Source: Lachnospiraceae bacterium UBA4348
GTDB lineage: Bacteria; Bacillota; Clostridia; Lachnospirales; Lachnospiraceae
Length of the DNA stretch: 64,000 bases
Direction of reading: 5' to 3'
NCBI GenBank assembly: GCA_002394165.1
Contig: DGTA01000057.1
Span: forward strand, 13,791 to 77,790
The notes beneath the pieces were generated by a model that saw nothing but the letters and a program-made list of their open reading frames with translations, ran no database searches and was not told where the DNA came from. The number at the start of each line of letters is the position of its first letter. Positions within the stretch are counted from its first letter, which is position 1. The position numbers and the translations under genes were made by a program. Of this stretch, positions 40,608 to 47,719 are shown one piece after another.

Positions 40608-42056
40608 TCATCTATACATATGTATATTAGTGACCTTAATGCTGCCGTCGCTTACCATAAAGCCCCAATGTGTCCGTTCGGAAGCGTAGGCTCTTGTCGT
40701 GAGCGCCACCTCATTATTAACATACAGACATAGGATCGATCCGGCATCAATCAGCTGTACATGTACTATGTTGTTGGGAAGGTTTTTATAATCCAAAGGT
40801 CTTTCGAGTTCTATCAGAAACGGCTTGTCTCCGTCAATGTACCATTGATTGACACCAGTGATTCGCCGCGGCCACATATCCGCGACTACCCGGTTGTAAA
40901 ATGGTTCAAACCGCAGATAATAACCACCAGAAAGCAGTGAATCCTGCCTGACAGCAAGAGAGAACGATCTTGTGCCTTCCGAAAACTCGATATCGGCCTC
41001 GATCATACAGGTATCCGGCATCCCATCCAGGACAACACTGCTGATCCCCTCATAATTGGTGATCTCCGCAGCTGATGCGTCTGTGTTTTTTGGGGTGATA
41101 TCCTGATCAAATAAAGCAGTCAATGCTTCGGGAGGCTTTACGGTCAGCCTGCCGTCCGGATGCTGGTCGATTTTGTGTACGATCAGCGTGCCGCCCCATT
41201 CATACTGTCCGTAATCGGTATTCCCACGTTTTGTCGGAACCCAGGCGAAAGCAGCTCGTTCACCGTTTACAGCCGCCGTTTTGGCTGCGTAGAAAGCGCG
41301 CCCGTCAAAAGTGTCCTCGATCGGTGCGGTCCAGGGACCGTCGATCGAATCGGAAAATCGGTAATGAGTGACGAATTTCTCGGAAAAGGTTGAGTAAACC
41401 AGATACCATTTCTCACCCATTTTGAACAGGTCCGGACACTCATGCGTCATATAGGAGCCGGGGTTGAAAAACGGCTGCTGTGCTTTCCAGCTGATCAGGT
41501 CATCAGACGTACACAGGCCAACGCATCCGCCGTTTTTTTCACTCGCACCGATCACCCGCGCCGCAAGCAGCATGCAGTAGCATCCCTTTTCTTCACTGTA
41601 GAAAACATATGGATCGCGCCAATCCCACGGCTCATAGATAGATTCGTCAGCGCCGAACAGAAAGCCGGGATCTTTTTCCCAGTGAATCAAGTCGTTACTG
41701 ACTGCGTGCGCGACGAACTGCAGCGGACGGCCGTCCTTATGATACCTTGGATTGTAATTATTCTGCGCTGTGTAAAAAATGTGAAAGCGCCCGTCTTTTC
41801 CTTCTATAACGGATCCGGTATAGCAGGCATAATCCGCCGCATCATATTCACCGACCGGCAGAACGACACCATAGTCCGTGAAATGGACGCAGTCCCGGGT
41901 CACTAACAGGTTCCAGCTGGTGCGGTAACCGTACTCATCCTCAGAATTGCCTTTTCTCTCATCATGGAGATAATAGATATAATACTTGCCGTCATGTGCA
42001 AACGGGATCGTGTCGCCGATCCATCCGCCTTCCGGTTGATAAAATACGCTTTTCAT
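40608..42056 (-). CDS. Glycoside hydrolase family 32 (beta-fructosidase type)
   Basis: The ATG at 42056 has AGGAAAG 10 bases upstream; GTG at 42065 is too close to it. The 482-aa enzyme shows the three GH32 acidic motifs: WIGDT (Asp15, nucleophile; usually WMNDP), WRDP (146-149, transition-state Asp) and ECPDL (206-210, acid/base Glu). A five-bladed propeller (to about residue 310) is followed by a beta-sandwich (340-482). With no signal peptide it acts in the cytoplasm on imported sucrose, fructo-oligosaccharides or related fructosides. It is the first gene of the transport operon, divergent from lacI. Confidence 0.9.
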   Translation of the reverse strand: MKSVFYQPEGGWIGDTIPFAHDGKYYIYYLHDERKGNSEDEYGYRTSWNLLVTRDCVHFTDYGVVLPVGEYDAADYACYTGSVIEGKDGRFHIFYTAQNNYNPRYHKDGRPLQFVAHAVSNDLIHWEKDPGFLFGADESIYEPWDWRDPYVFYSEEKGCYCMLLAARVIGASEKNGGCVGLCTSDDLISWKAQQPFFNPGSYMTHECPDLFKMGEKWYLVYSTFSEKFVTHYRFSDSIDGPWTAPIEDTFDGRAFYAAKTAAVNGERAAFAWVPTKRGNTDYGQYEWGGTLIVHKIDQHPDGRLTVKPPEALTALFDQDITPKNTDASAAEITNYEGISSVVLDGMPDTCMIEADIEFSEGTRSFSLAVRQDSLLSGGYYLRFEPFYNRVVADMWPRRITGVNQWYIDGDKPFLIELERPLDYKNLPNNIVHVQLIDAGSILCLYVNNEVALTTRAYASERTHWGFMVSDGSIKVTNIHMYR

Positions 42057-42065
42057 AAGGCCCAC

Positions 42066-42261
42066 TCTTTCCTGTTGTATTACTAAAATTCTACTGTTTT
42101 CAGAACCGGAAATCCATTCGCAGAACAGACAATGTTTTCATACAATGATTATGCAACCTATTATTTTCTTTCATTTTTCACTGGAAATATGGTATGATTT
42201 TCATGAATTACAATGAATAGTACAGAGATTTTCATAAGCTGTTTTCGTAAAGGAGATATGT
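42066..42261. promoter_or_regulatory. Divergent control region of the sugar locus
   Basis: The 196-base AT-rich region between the GH32 gene and the lacI-type gene holds a plus-strand -10 TATGAT (42193-42198) with a weak TTTCAT -35 near 42169. An imperfect palindrome TTTCACTGGAAA lies about 42176-42187 and could be an operator. Minus-strand promoter elements are not clear. The regulator of this locus presumably binds here. Confidence 0.45.
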
Positions 42262-43287
42262 ATGGCTACGATCAAAGAAGTTGCAGAAGCGGCAGGTGTC
42301 TCCATTTCAACCGTGTCCCGGGTAATGAACCACAGCAACAATGTTGCGGAAGAAACGCGCCAGCGCGTTATGGAAGCGGTAAGAGAGCTGGAATATGTTC
42401 CGAACGTATCAGCAGGCAGTACCTCCAAAAAGTCCAAGAAGCTGATCGGGGTACTGTTTCCGGATATTTCCAATAATGTCTTCGGAAGGATCATGCAGGG
42501 AATCAACAATGTCGTGACTCCTTTCGGGTACAACACCATCATCTGCGAAACAGACGGGGAGCTGGAGAAAGAGATTCATTTTCTCAACGTTTTGAAAGAC
42601 AAACAGGTTGACGGGGTCATTATGGCGACTATCCATATTCCGGAAGAACATATGATGTGGATCCACAAAAATCAGAAGCCTGTCATCTACGTGTGTCAGG
42701 ACCTGCCGGAATTCAGCCTTAAAGTGCCTTGCAGCTCGGTTAACATGGATAATCGGAAAGCGATATGCGACATGGTTCACCTGCTTTACAATATGGGTCA
42801 TCAGAGCATTGCTTTTGTCGGCGGTCCGATGGACGACCTTTCCGCAGGGAAGAAAAGATACGATGGGTATGTGAAAGGAATGAGAGAGTGCGGACTGCCG
42901 CTTTCGGAAGATATGATCACTTTCCAGGAATCGTTTGCAATCGAGGCGGGTTACAGCGGCATGCATCAGATTTATGAAAAGGCATCGACGCTTCCGACAG
43001 CTGTTCTGTGCGCCAGCGATTATATGGCCGTCGGCGCAATGGATTTTATGTATGACAACAATATCCTTGTTCCGCAGCACATTTCTGTGACCGGTGTGGA
43101 TGATGCCGATCTTGCAACGGCGGTGCGACCGTCACTGACGACCATCCGGCATGCGACCTCGGATACCGGCGTCAAGGCAGCCATGCTGCTGATGGAGTTT
43201 ATTGCGGCTCCGGATACCGAAGGCTGTGCCTGTAATGTGCCTTATCAGATACTGCGGCGGCAAAGCGTACTGCATATCATGCGGTGA
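42262..43287 (+). CDS. LacI-family transcriptional regulator
   Basis: TAAAGGAGATATGT precedes the ATG. Residues 1-24 are the LacI helix-turn-helix (TIKEVAEAAGVSISTVSRVM), residues 45-60 the hinge, and from 60 on a periplasmic-binding-protein-like sensor domain (IGVLFPDISNNVFGRIMQGI; VDGVIMATIH; SVTGVDDADLATAVRPSLTT). It most likely represses the divergent GH32/ABC operon and releases when the sugar or its phosphate binds. The final gene in the intact part of this island. Confidence 0.95.
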   Translation: MATIKEVAEAAGVSISTVSRVMNHSNNVAEETRQRVMEAVRELEYVPNVSAGSTSKKSKKLIGVLFPDISNNVFGRIMQGINNVVTPFGYNTIICETDGELEKEIHFLNVLKDKQVDGVIMATIHIPEEHMMWIHKNQKPVIYVCQDLPEFSLKVPCSSVNMDNRKAICDMVHLLYNMGHQSIAFVGGPMDDLSAGKKRYDGYVKGMRECGLPLSEDMITFQESFAIEAGYSGMHQIYEKASTLPTAVLCASDYMAVGAMDFMYDNNILVPQHISVTGVDDADLATAVRPSLTTIRHATSDTGVKAAMLLMEFIAAPDTEGCACNVPYQILRRQSVLHIMR

Positions 43288-43404
43288 ATACTAAGATAAA
43301 AGCAGTCAGACTCCTTTGGTATCACCCCGCCATTTCCCTTCTTCAAAACAAAAAGTGAGCTGCAGCATGACAGAATATAAGAAGCGTTATTCGAAGCAAT
43401 CATG

Positions 43405-43410
43405 TATAAT
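43405..43410 (+). promoter_or_regulatory. Possible -10 box ahead of gene remnants
   Basis: A perfect TATAAT lies 69 bases before the ATG at 43479. No good -35 is visible. It may be the old promoter of the alcohol dehydrogenase gene. Confidence 0.3.
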
Positions 43411-43478
43411 AATTAAAAATAGTCTAAAAACGGGTAGTGTTAAGATTGTTTCGCAAAATGTGAAAGGAGACGGGCCGC

Positions 43479-43589
43479 ATGTTTGATTTTAATTATTTCA
43501 CCCCTACTAAAGTCGTATTCGGAAAGAATACGGAGAGCCGCGTGGCAGAACTTATAAAGGAGTTCGGAGGTACGAAGATTCTGATGTGA
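43479..43589 (+). pseudogene. N-terminal fragment of an iron-containing alcohol dehydrogenase
   Basis: GTGAAAGGAGACGGGCCGC precedes the ATG. The 36-residue product begins MFDFNYFTPTKVVFGKNTES and ends EFGGTKILM before a stop. This is the typical start of butanol/alcohol dehydrogenases of the iron-dependent family (about 390 aa). The rest of the gene, including the NAD-binding GGGS and metal His residues, is gone. The break is followed directly by the tail of another gene. Confidence 0.8.
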
Positions 43590-43608
43590 TGGATGTCCGA
43601 GCAGTATA

Positions 43609-43812
43609 AGCATTCCCGATGTGTTCAGAACCATAAATACCCTTCGACGCTATCCGGATGACTGGAGGTCTAAGAATTTCTATTCCGGTCTGGTCGGACG
43701 AAGCGGTAAAGCATCGGATTGTATCGCATGCGGACAATGCGAAAGTGTCTGTCCGCAGCATCTGCCGATCATAGAGCTGATGAAGGAAGCGGCACAGATA
43801 CTGGATAAATAA
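43609..43812 (+). pseudogene. C-terminal fragment of an aldo/keto reductase with ferredoxin motif
   Basis: The frame after the stop at 43606 reads SIPDVFRTINTLRRYPDDWR, then GRSGKASDCIACGQCESVCP and QHLPIIELMKEAAQILDK before TAA. The C-x2-C-x2-C-x3-C-P cluster followed by QHLPI is the characteristic C-terminus of 4Fe-4S aldo/keto reductases (usually about 370 aa). About 300 N-terminal residues are missing. Alcohol dehydrogenase head plus reductase tail suggests one deletion joined two neighbouring genes. Confidence 0.75.
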
Positions 43813-43829
43813 CACGATTTGCGAAAAAA

Positions 43830-43841
43830 GGGGCTGTCGCA
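43830..43841 (+). repeat. Solo insertion-sequence-end-like sequence
   Basis: GGGGCTGTCGCA is identical for 12 bases to the IS1182-like end at 36223-36234 and lies in the same direction. No transposase follows; the DUF554 gene starts 58 bases later. It marks the right edge of the rearranged region. Confidence 0.5.
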
Positions 43842-43898
43842 CGTAATATAAGGGAGGACGCGCATGCGTCACTTCCTGTCATCAGTATGGAGGAATAT

Positions 43899-44618
43899 AT
43901 GCCGGGATTTGGGACGATCATCAATGTGGCTTTTATAGTAATCGGAGGACTGGCAGGCCTGCTGTTCGGGTCAAGGCTTGGTGAGAGGAGCCGGGAGACG
44001 CTGCTGCTGGCCAACGCGGTGGCGGTGCTGTTCATCGGTATTTCCGGAGCGCTCCAGCAGATGTATGTGCTGGCGGACAGCGGGAAGCTGGAGACGACCG
44101 GGACGATGATGATGATCGCATCGCTGGCCGTCGGCGCGGTGATCGGAGAGTGGATCGACCTGGAAGGAAAGATCGAGCGCTTCGGAGAATGGCTGAAGGC
44201 CAAAACGGGAAACAGCTCAGACGCCGGATTTGTCGGCGCTTTCGTGACAGCCTCCCTGACTGTTTGCATCGGCGCCATGGCGGTGGTGGGATCGATCGAA
44301 GACGGTGCGGCGGGAGACCATTCCATCCTGTTCGCAAAGGCTATCCTCGACCTGATCATCATCATGGTCATGACGGCGTCCCTCGGGAAGGGCTGCATCT
44401 TCTCCGCCATCCCGGTCGGCCTGCTGCAGGGAACAGTCACGATGCTGGCGGTCCTGATCCGGCCGTACATAACGGATCATGCGATGAGTTACCTTTCGCT
44501 GGTCGGATCTGTGCTGATCTTCTGTGTGGGCGTCAATCTGTTCTGGGGAAAGAAGATAAGGGTAGCCAACCTGCTGCCGTCGCTGGTGGTGGCTGTGGCA
44601 TGGGCGGCATGGAGATGA
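43899..44618 (+). CDS. DUF554 family membrane protein
   Basis: The ATG at 43899 has TGGAGGA 5 bases upstream; an in-frame ATG at 43887 has no site. The 239-aa protein has seven or so membrane helices and family markers: PGFGTIINVAFIVIGGLAGL (residues 2-21), GALIGEWIDLE-type segment (VGAVIGEWIDLEGKIERFGE) and FVTASLTVCIGAMAVVGSIE (about 110-129). DUF554 proteins are possible transporters with no assigned substrate. It starts downstream of the IS-end-like sequence and ends before the moa operon. Confidence 0.92.
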   Translation: MPGFGTIINVAFIVIGGLAGLLFGSRLGERSRETLLLANAVAVLFIGISGALQQMYVLADSGKLETTGTMMMIASLAVGAVIGEWIDLEGKIERFGEWLKAKTGNSSDAGFVGAFVTASLTVCIGAMAVVGSIEDGAAGDHSILFAKAILDLIIIMVMTASLGKGCIFSAIPVGLLQGTVTMLAVLIRPYITDHAMSYLSLVGSVLIFCVGVNLFWGKKIRVANLLPSLVVAVAWAAWR

Positions 44619-44701
44619 CTTCCCACAGGGCGGAACAAATATGATAAAATAAACCTGTTCGTACCAGAAATGAAATGTCAGCTATTATCCGGGAGAAAGC
44701 G

Positions 44702-45181
44702 ATGGAGTTCACACATTTTGACCAGGCGGGCAATGCCCTGATGGTGGACGTTGGAGGAAAAAAGGAGACCCTGCGCGAAGCGGCTGCTGAAGGGTTTATC
44801 TACATGAGCCCGGACTGTTTTGAGAAGATCCGGGACGGGAACATGAAAAAAGGTGATGTGCTGGGAGTGGCGAGGATCGCCGGAATCATGGGGGCCAAGC
44901 GGACATCTGAGCTGATCCCGCTCTGCCACGTCGTTCCGCTGACGAAGGTTTCTCTCGACCTTGAACTGGTTCCGGAAAAAAACAGCGTGCACGTGGTCTG
45001 CCGGGCGGGGACGGTCGGAAGGACCGGCGTGGAGATGGAGGCGCTGACAGGCGTCAATATCGCTTTATTGACGATCTACGATATGTGCAAGGCCGTGGAC
45101 CGGGCGATGGAGATCGGGCCCGTCCGGCTGCTTGAAAAGAGCGGCGGGAAAACCGGGACCTGGATCCGCGAGCAAAGCTGA
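44702..45181 (+). CDS. moaC: Cyclic pyranopterin monophosphate synthase MoaC
   Basis: The ATG at 44702 follows CGGGAGAAAGCG; a longer frame from 44675 lacks a site. The 159-aa product carries the MoaC motifs [14 protein letters not shown] (residues 14-27), [29 protein letters not shown] (about 60-88) and [28 protein letters not shown] (about 108-135), including the catalytic Lys/His/Asp positions. It converts the MoaA product to cyclic pyranopterin monophosphate. It heads the moaC-moaA-mog operon. Confidence 0.96.
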   Translation: MEFTHFDQAGNALMVDVGGKKETLREAAAEGFIYMSPDCFEKIRDGNMKKGDVLGVARIAGIMGAKRTSELIPLCHVVPLTKVSLDLELVPEKNSVHVVCRAGTVGRTGVEMEALTGVNIALLTIYDMCKAVDRAMEIGPVRLLEKSGGKTGTWIREQS

Positions 45182-45214
45182 TTCTTGATAAGGAAGGGCC
45201 GGCAGAGGAGAAGT

Positions 45215-46192
45215 ATGCAGGACCAGTATGGAAGAAATATCGATTATATGAGAATCTCCGTGACGGACCGCTGCAGCCTGCGCTGCCGGTACTGTATGCC
45301 CCGCGGCGTGGAGCTGTGCGATATGGCGCAGCTGCTGACGTATGAGGAGATCGTGCTCTGCGCACAGACGGCTGCGAAGCTGGGGATCCGCCATATTAAG
45401 CTGACCGGAGGGGAGCCGCTGGTCAGGAGAGGACTCGATGGCCTGGTGCGGATGCTCAAAGCGGTGGACGGGATCGGGCAGGTGACACTGACGACAAACG
45501 GGACGATGCTTGAAAAGCATCTTAGCGGACTGATCGGCGCCGGTCTTGACGCAGTCAACATCAGCCTGGATACGACGGACCGCCGCGCTTACGAAGAACT
45601 GACCGGGAAGGATGAGCTTGGGAGCGTCCTTTCCTCCATCGATGCCGCCGTCGGCGCCGGGCTCAGGACCAAGATCAATGCGGTTTCCTTTCCACGGAGC
45701 CGGGAAGAGATCCGGAATCTGGCCGCGATGGCTAAAGACAGGCCAATCGACGTGCGCTTTATCGAGCTGATGCCGATCGGATACGGAAAGGGCTTTCCGG
45801 GAGTTTCCCACAAAGACCTGTTTTTGCAGCTGAAGGAGATGTTCCCGGGGATGGAACCGGATCCGGCTCCTCACGGGTTCGGTCCGGCTGTCTATTACAG
45901 CATCCCCGGATACGCCGGCGGTATTGGACTGATCAGTGCGCTTCACGGCAAATTCTGCGGCAGCTGCAACCGGGTGCGGCTGACATCGAAAGGCTTTCTG
46001 AAGCCCTGTCTTTGCTATGACAGCGGGGAGGACCTGCGGCCGATCCTGCGATCCGGCCTGCCTCCTCGGGAGCGGGACGAAAAGCTGCTGGAGACCATGA
46101 GGACGGTGATCTTTGAAAAACCGCGGGAGCATTGCTTCGAGAATGAACAGGAGATCACGGAAGGAGCCCCGATGAGTGCGATCGGCGGATGA
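45215..46192 (+). CDS. moaA: GTP 3',8-cyclase MoaA
   Basis: AGAGGAGAAGT precedes the ATG at 45215. The 325-aa radical SAM enzyme has the N-terminal cluster CSLRCRYC (residues 20-27), KLTGGEPLVR near 65, and the C-terminal second cluster CGSCNRVRLTSKGFLKPCLC (about 250-269). It ends with the conserved Gly-Gly (PMSAIGG), which carries over to the active site in trans. It makes the first step of molybdopterin synthesis from GTP with MoaC, its upstream neighbour. Confidence 0.96.
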   Translation: MQDQYGRNIDYMRISVTDRCSLRCRYCMPRGVELCDMAQLLTYEEIVLCAQTAAKLGIRHIKLTGGEPLVRRGLDGLVRMLKAVDGIGQVTLTTNGTMLEKHLSGLIGAGLDAVNISLDTTDRRAYEELTGKDELGSVLSSIDAAVGAGLRTKINAVSFPRSREEIRNLAAMAKDRPIDVRFIELMPIGYGKGFPGVSHKDLFLQLKEMFPGMEPDPAPHGFGPAVYYSIPGYAGGIGLISALHGKFCGSCNRVRLTSKGFLKPCLCYDSGEDLRPILRSGLPPRERDEKLLETMRTVIFEKPREHCFENEQEITEGAPMSAIGG

Positions 46193-46235
46193 GAAGGTAC
46201 TGGTCCGGAACCATTACAGGGAGAGACGGAGGAAA

Positions 46236-47198
46236 ATGGCGGAGCATAACAGCAGGGAAGATATGCGGGGCGTTGTGCGCTCAGTCTGCACCAGTCCTGC
46301 AAAGGGAACAGAAAAAAGACCGGTGGAGAGCGGCCATTTTATTGCCGGCTTCGGGATAGAGAATGATGCCCATGCCGGGAAGTGGCACCGCCAGGTGAGC
46401 CTGCTCTCCTGGGATAAGGTGGAGGCCTTCAATAAAAAAGGGGCACTTGTCAGGGACGGCGATTTCGGGGAGAACCTGCTGGTGGAGGGCATCGATTTTA
46501 AAAACCTGCCGGTGGGGACTGTGCTTAAAGTCGGAACGGTGACGCTGAGGATGACCCAGATCGGCAAGGAATGCCACACGGGCTGTGCCATCCGCCAAAG
46601 GGTCGGTGACTGCATCATGCCCAGGGAAGGTGTGTTTGCCGAGGTGCTTACGGAAGGGGATGTCCGCGCCGGAGATGAAATGGAGGTAATCCTGCCTGAC
46701 CCGGAGCGGCCTTTCACCGCGGCGGTCATTACCTTAAGCGACAAGGGCGCCAAAGGGGAGCGAAAGGATGAGAGCGGCCCGGCGGCGGCGCAGATGCTTG
46801 CCGATGCCGGGTATGAAGTGGTCGAGACGCTGCTTCTGCCTGATGACCCGGAGCTGCTCAAGACAGAGCTTTGCCGGCTGGCGGACCGGCGCCGGGTCGA
46901 TCTGGTGCTGACCAGCGGCGGGACAGGCTTTTCCTTAAGGGACCAGACTCCGGAGGCCACCCTGGCCGTGGCCGACCGCAATGCGCCCGGAATCGCTGAA
47001 TACATGCGCATGCGCTCGGCGCAGATCACGGACCGGGCGATCTTAAGCCGCGGGGTATCCGTCATCCGCAAAGGGACCCTGATCGTTAACCTGCCGGGAA
47101 GCCCGAAAGCCGTTAAGGAAAGCCTGGGCTTTATCCTGGGACCGCTCGATCATGGCTTAAAGATCCTGCGCGGCAGCGCCGGGGAATGTGCCCGGTAA
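46236..47198 (+). CDS. MOSC domain fused to MogA/MoaB molybdopterin adenylyltransferase
   Basis: The ATG at 46236 follows GAGAGACGGAGGAAA. Residues 5-150 form a MOSC domain (GHFIAGFGIENDAHAG, FGENLLVEGIDF, GKECHTGCAIRQRVGDCIMP with the conserved Cys). Residues 162-320 form a MogA/MoaB domain (AAVITLSDKGAKGERKDESG, LTSGGTGFSLRDQTPEAT, NLPGSPKAVKESL). MogA adenylates molybdopterin before metal insertion; MOSC proteins bind the cofactor or move sulfur. Both in one protein suggests channelled cofactor handling. Partners moaE, moaD and moeA are not in the window. Confidence 0.94.
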   Translation: MAEHNSREDMRGVVRSVCTSPAKGTEKRPVESGHFIAGFGIENDAHAGKWHRQVSLLSWDKVEAFNKKGALVRDGDFGENLLVEGIDFKNLPVGTVLKVGTVTLRMTQIGKECHTGCAIRQRVGDCIMPREGVFAEVLTEGDVRAGDEMEVILPDPERPFTAAVITLSDKGAKGERKDESGPAAAQMLADAGYEVVETLLLPDDPELLKTELCRLADRRRVDLVLTSGGTGFSLRDQTPEATLAVADRNAPGIAEYMRMRSAQITDRAILSRGVSVIRKGTLIVNLPGSPKAVKESLGFILGPLDHGLKILRGSAGECAR

Positions 47199-47208
47199 AG
47201 CAAAGAAT

Positions 47209-47253
47209 GGGCAGCGCCTGCGTCACCATTTGGTGATGCGGCCCTGCCCCTTT
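47209..47253. terminator. Compound terminator after the moa operon
   Basis: GGGCAG (47209-47214) pairs with CTGCCC (47244-47249), enclosing an inner hairpin GCGTCACC-ATTT-GGTGATGC, followed by CCTTTATTA. It could also serve the convergent PepSY-like remnant. Confidence 0.75.
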
Positions 47254-47271
47254 ATTATCGATACTGATCAG

Positions 47272-47566
47272 TCATCGAAATCAAAATCGAAATCCCAGTC
47301 GTCATCGTCATCGCAGTCTTTCCTGCATTTGGTAAAGGTTACTTCAGACTCTGTGAAACCGGCATCCTTCAACGCGGCTGCCTTGGCCTGCTGCTCGGTG
47401 GAATCCACATATCCTGGTCCTGATCGATGATCTTGCCGGCCGCCGCAAGAGCGGTTTTCTGCGCATCATCCAGTGTCGTGCCGGCCGCGAATGCGGTGCA
47501 GCTCATTCCCATTACCATTGCTCCAAGCATCATTCCTGCTGTAAGTCCGATCGTTCTTTTCTTCAT
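47272..47566 (-). pseudogene. Frameshifted PepSY-like secreted protein remnant
   Basis: On the minus strand the ATG at 47566 opens MKKRTIGLTAGMMLGAMVMG, a signal peptide, then FAAGTTLDDAQKTALAAAGK. Near 47410 the frame ends up out of register and closes after RPRQPR. The other frame gives GYVDSTEQQAKAAALKDAGF, TESEVTFTKCRKDC and an Asp-rich DWDFDFDFDD end at 47272. Both halves look like pieces of PepSY repeats, (A)K..AL..AG...V.FTK. Either a frameshift mutation or a short sequence error would explain it. Confidence 0.65.
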
Positions 47567-47719
47567 TTTTTCTACTATCTAATAATGTATGATATTCTGT
47601 TTTTGTAATCCGCCATCAATTTTGATGTATATGGGATGTTTTTATATACGTCGGCCGGTACCTGTATCCACGCAGGTACAGAAAATATTTATTTCAGCTT
47701 TTTGTGCGGGAGGTTTCTT

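Noticed and set aside
43887..43898. Upstream ATG for the DUF554 gene
   Set aside because: No Shine-Dalgarno precedes 43887, while TGGAGGA lies 5 bases before the ATG at 43899.
47188..47430. A plus-strand 80-codon frame after the moa operon
   Set aside because: It is Ser/Lys-rich low-complexity sequence that runs through the terminator and is antisense to the PepSY-like remnant.
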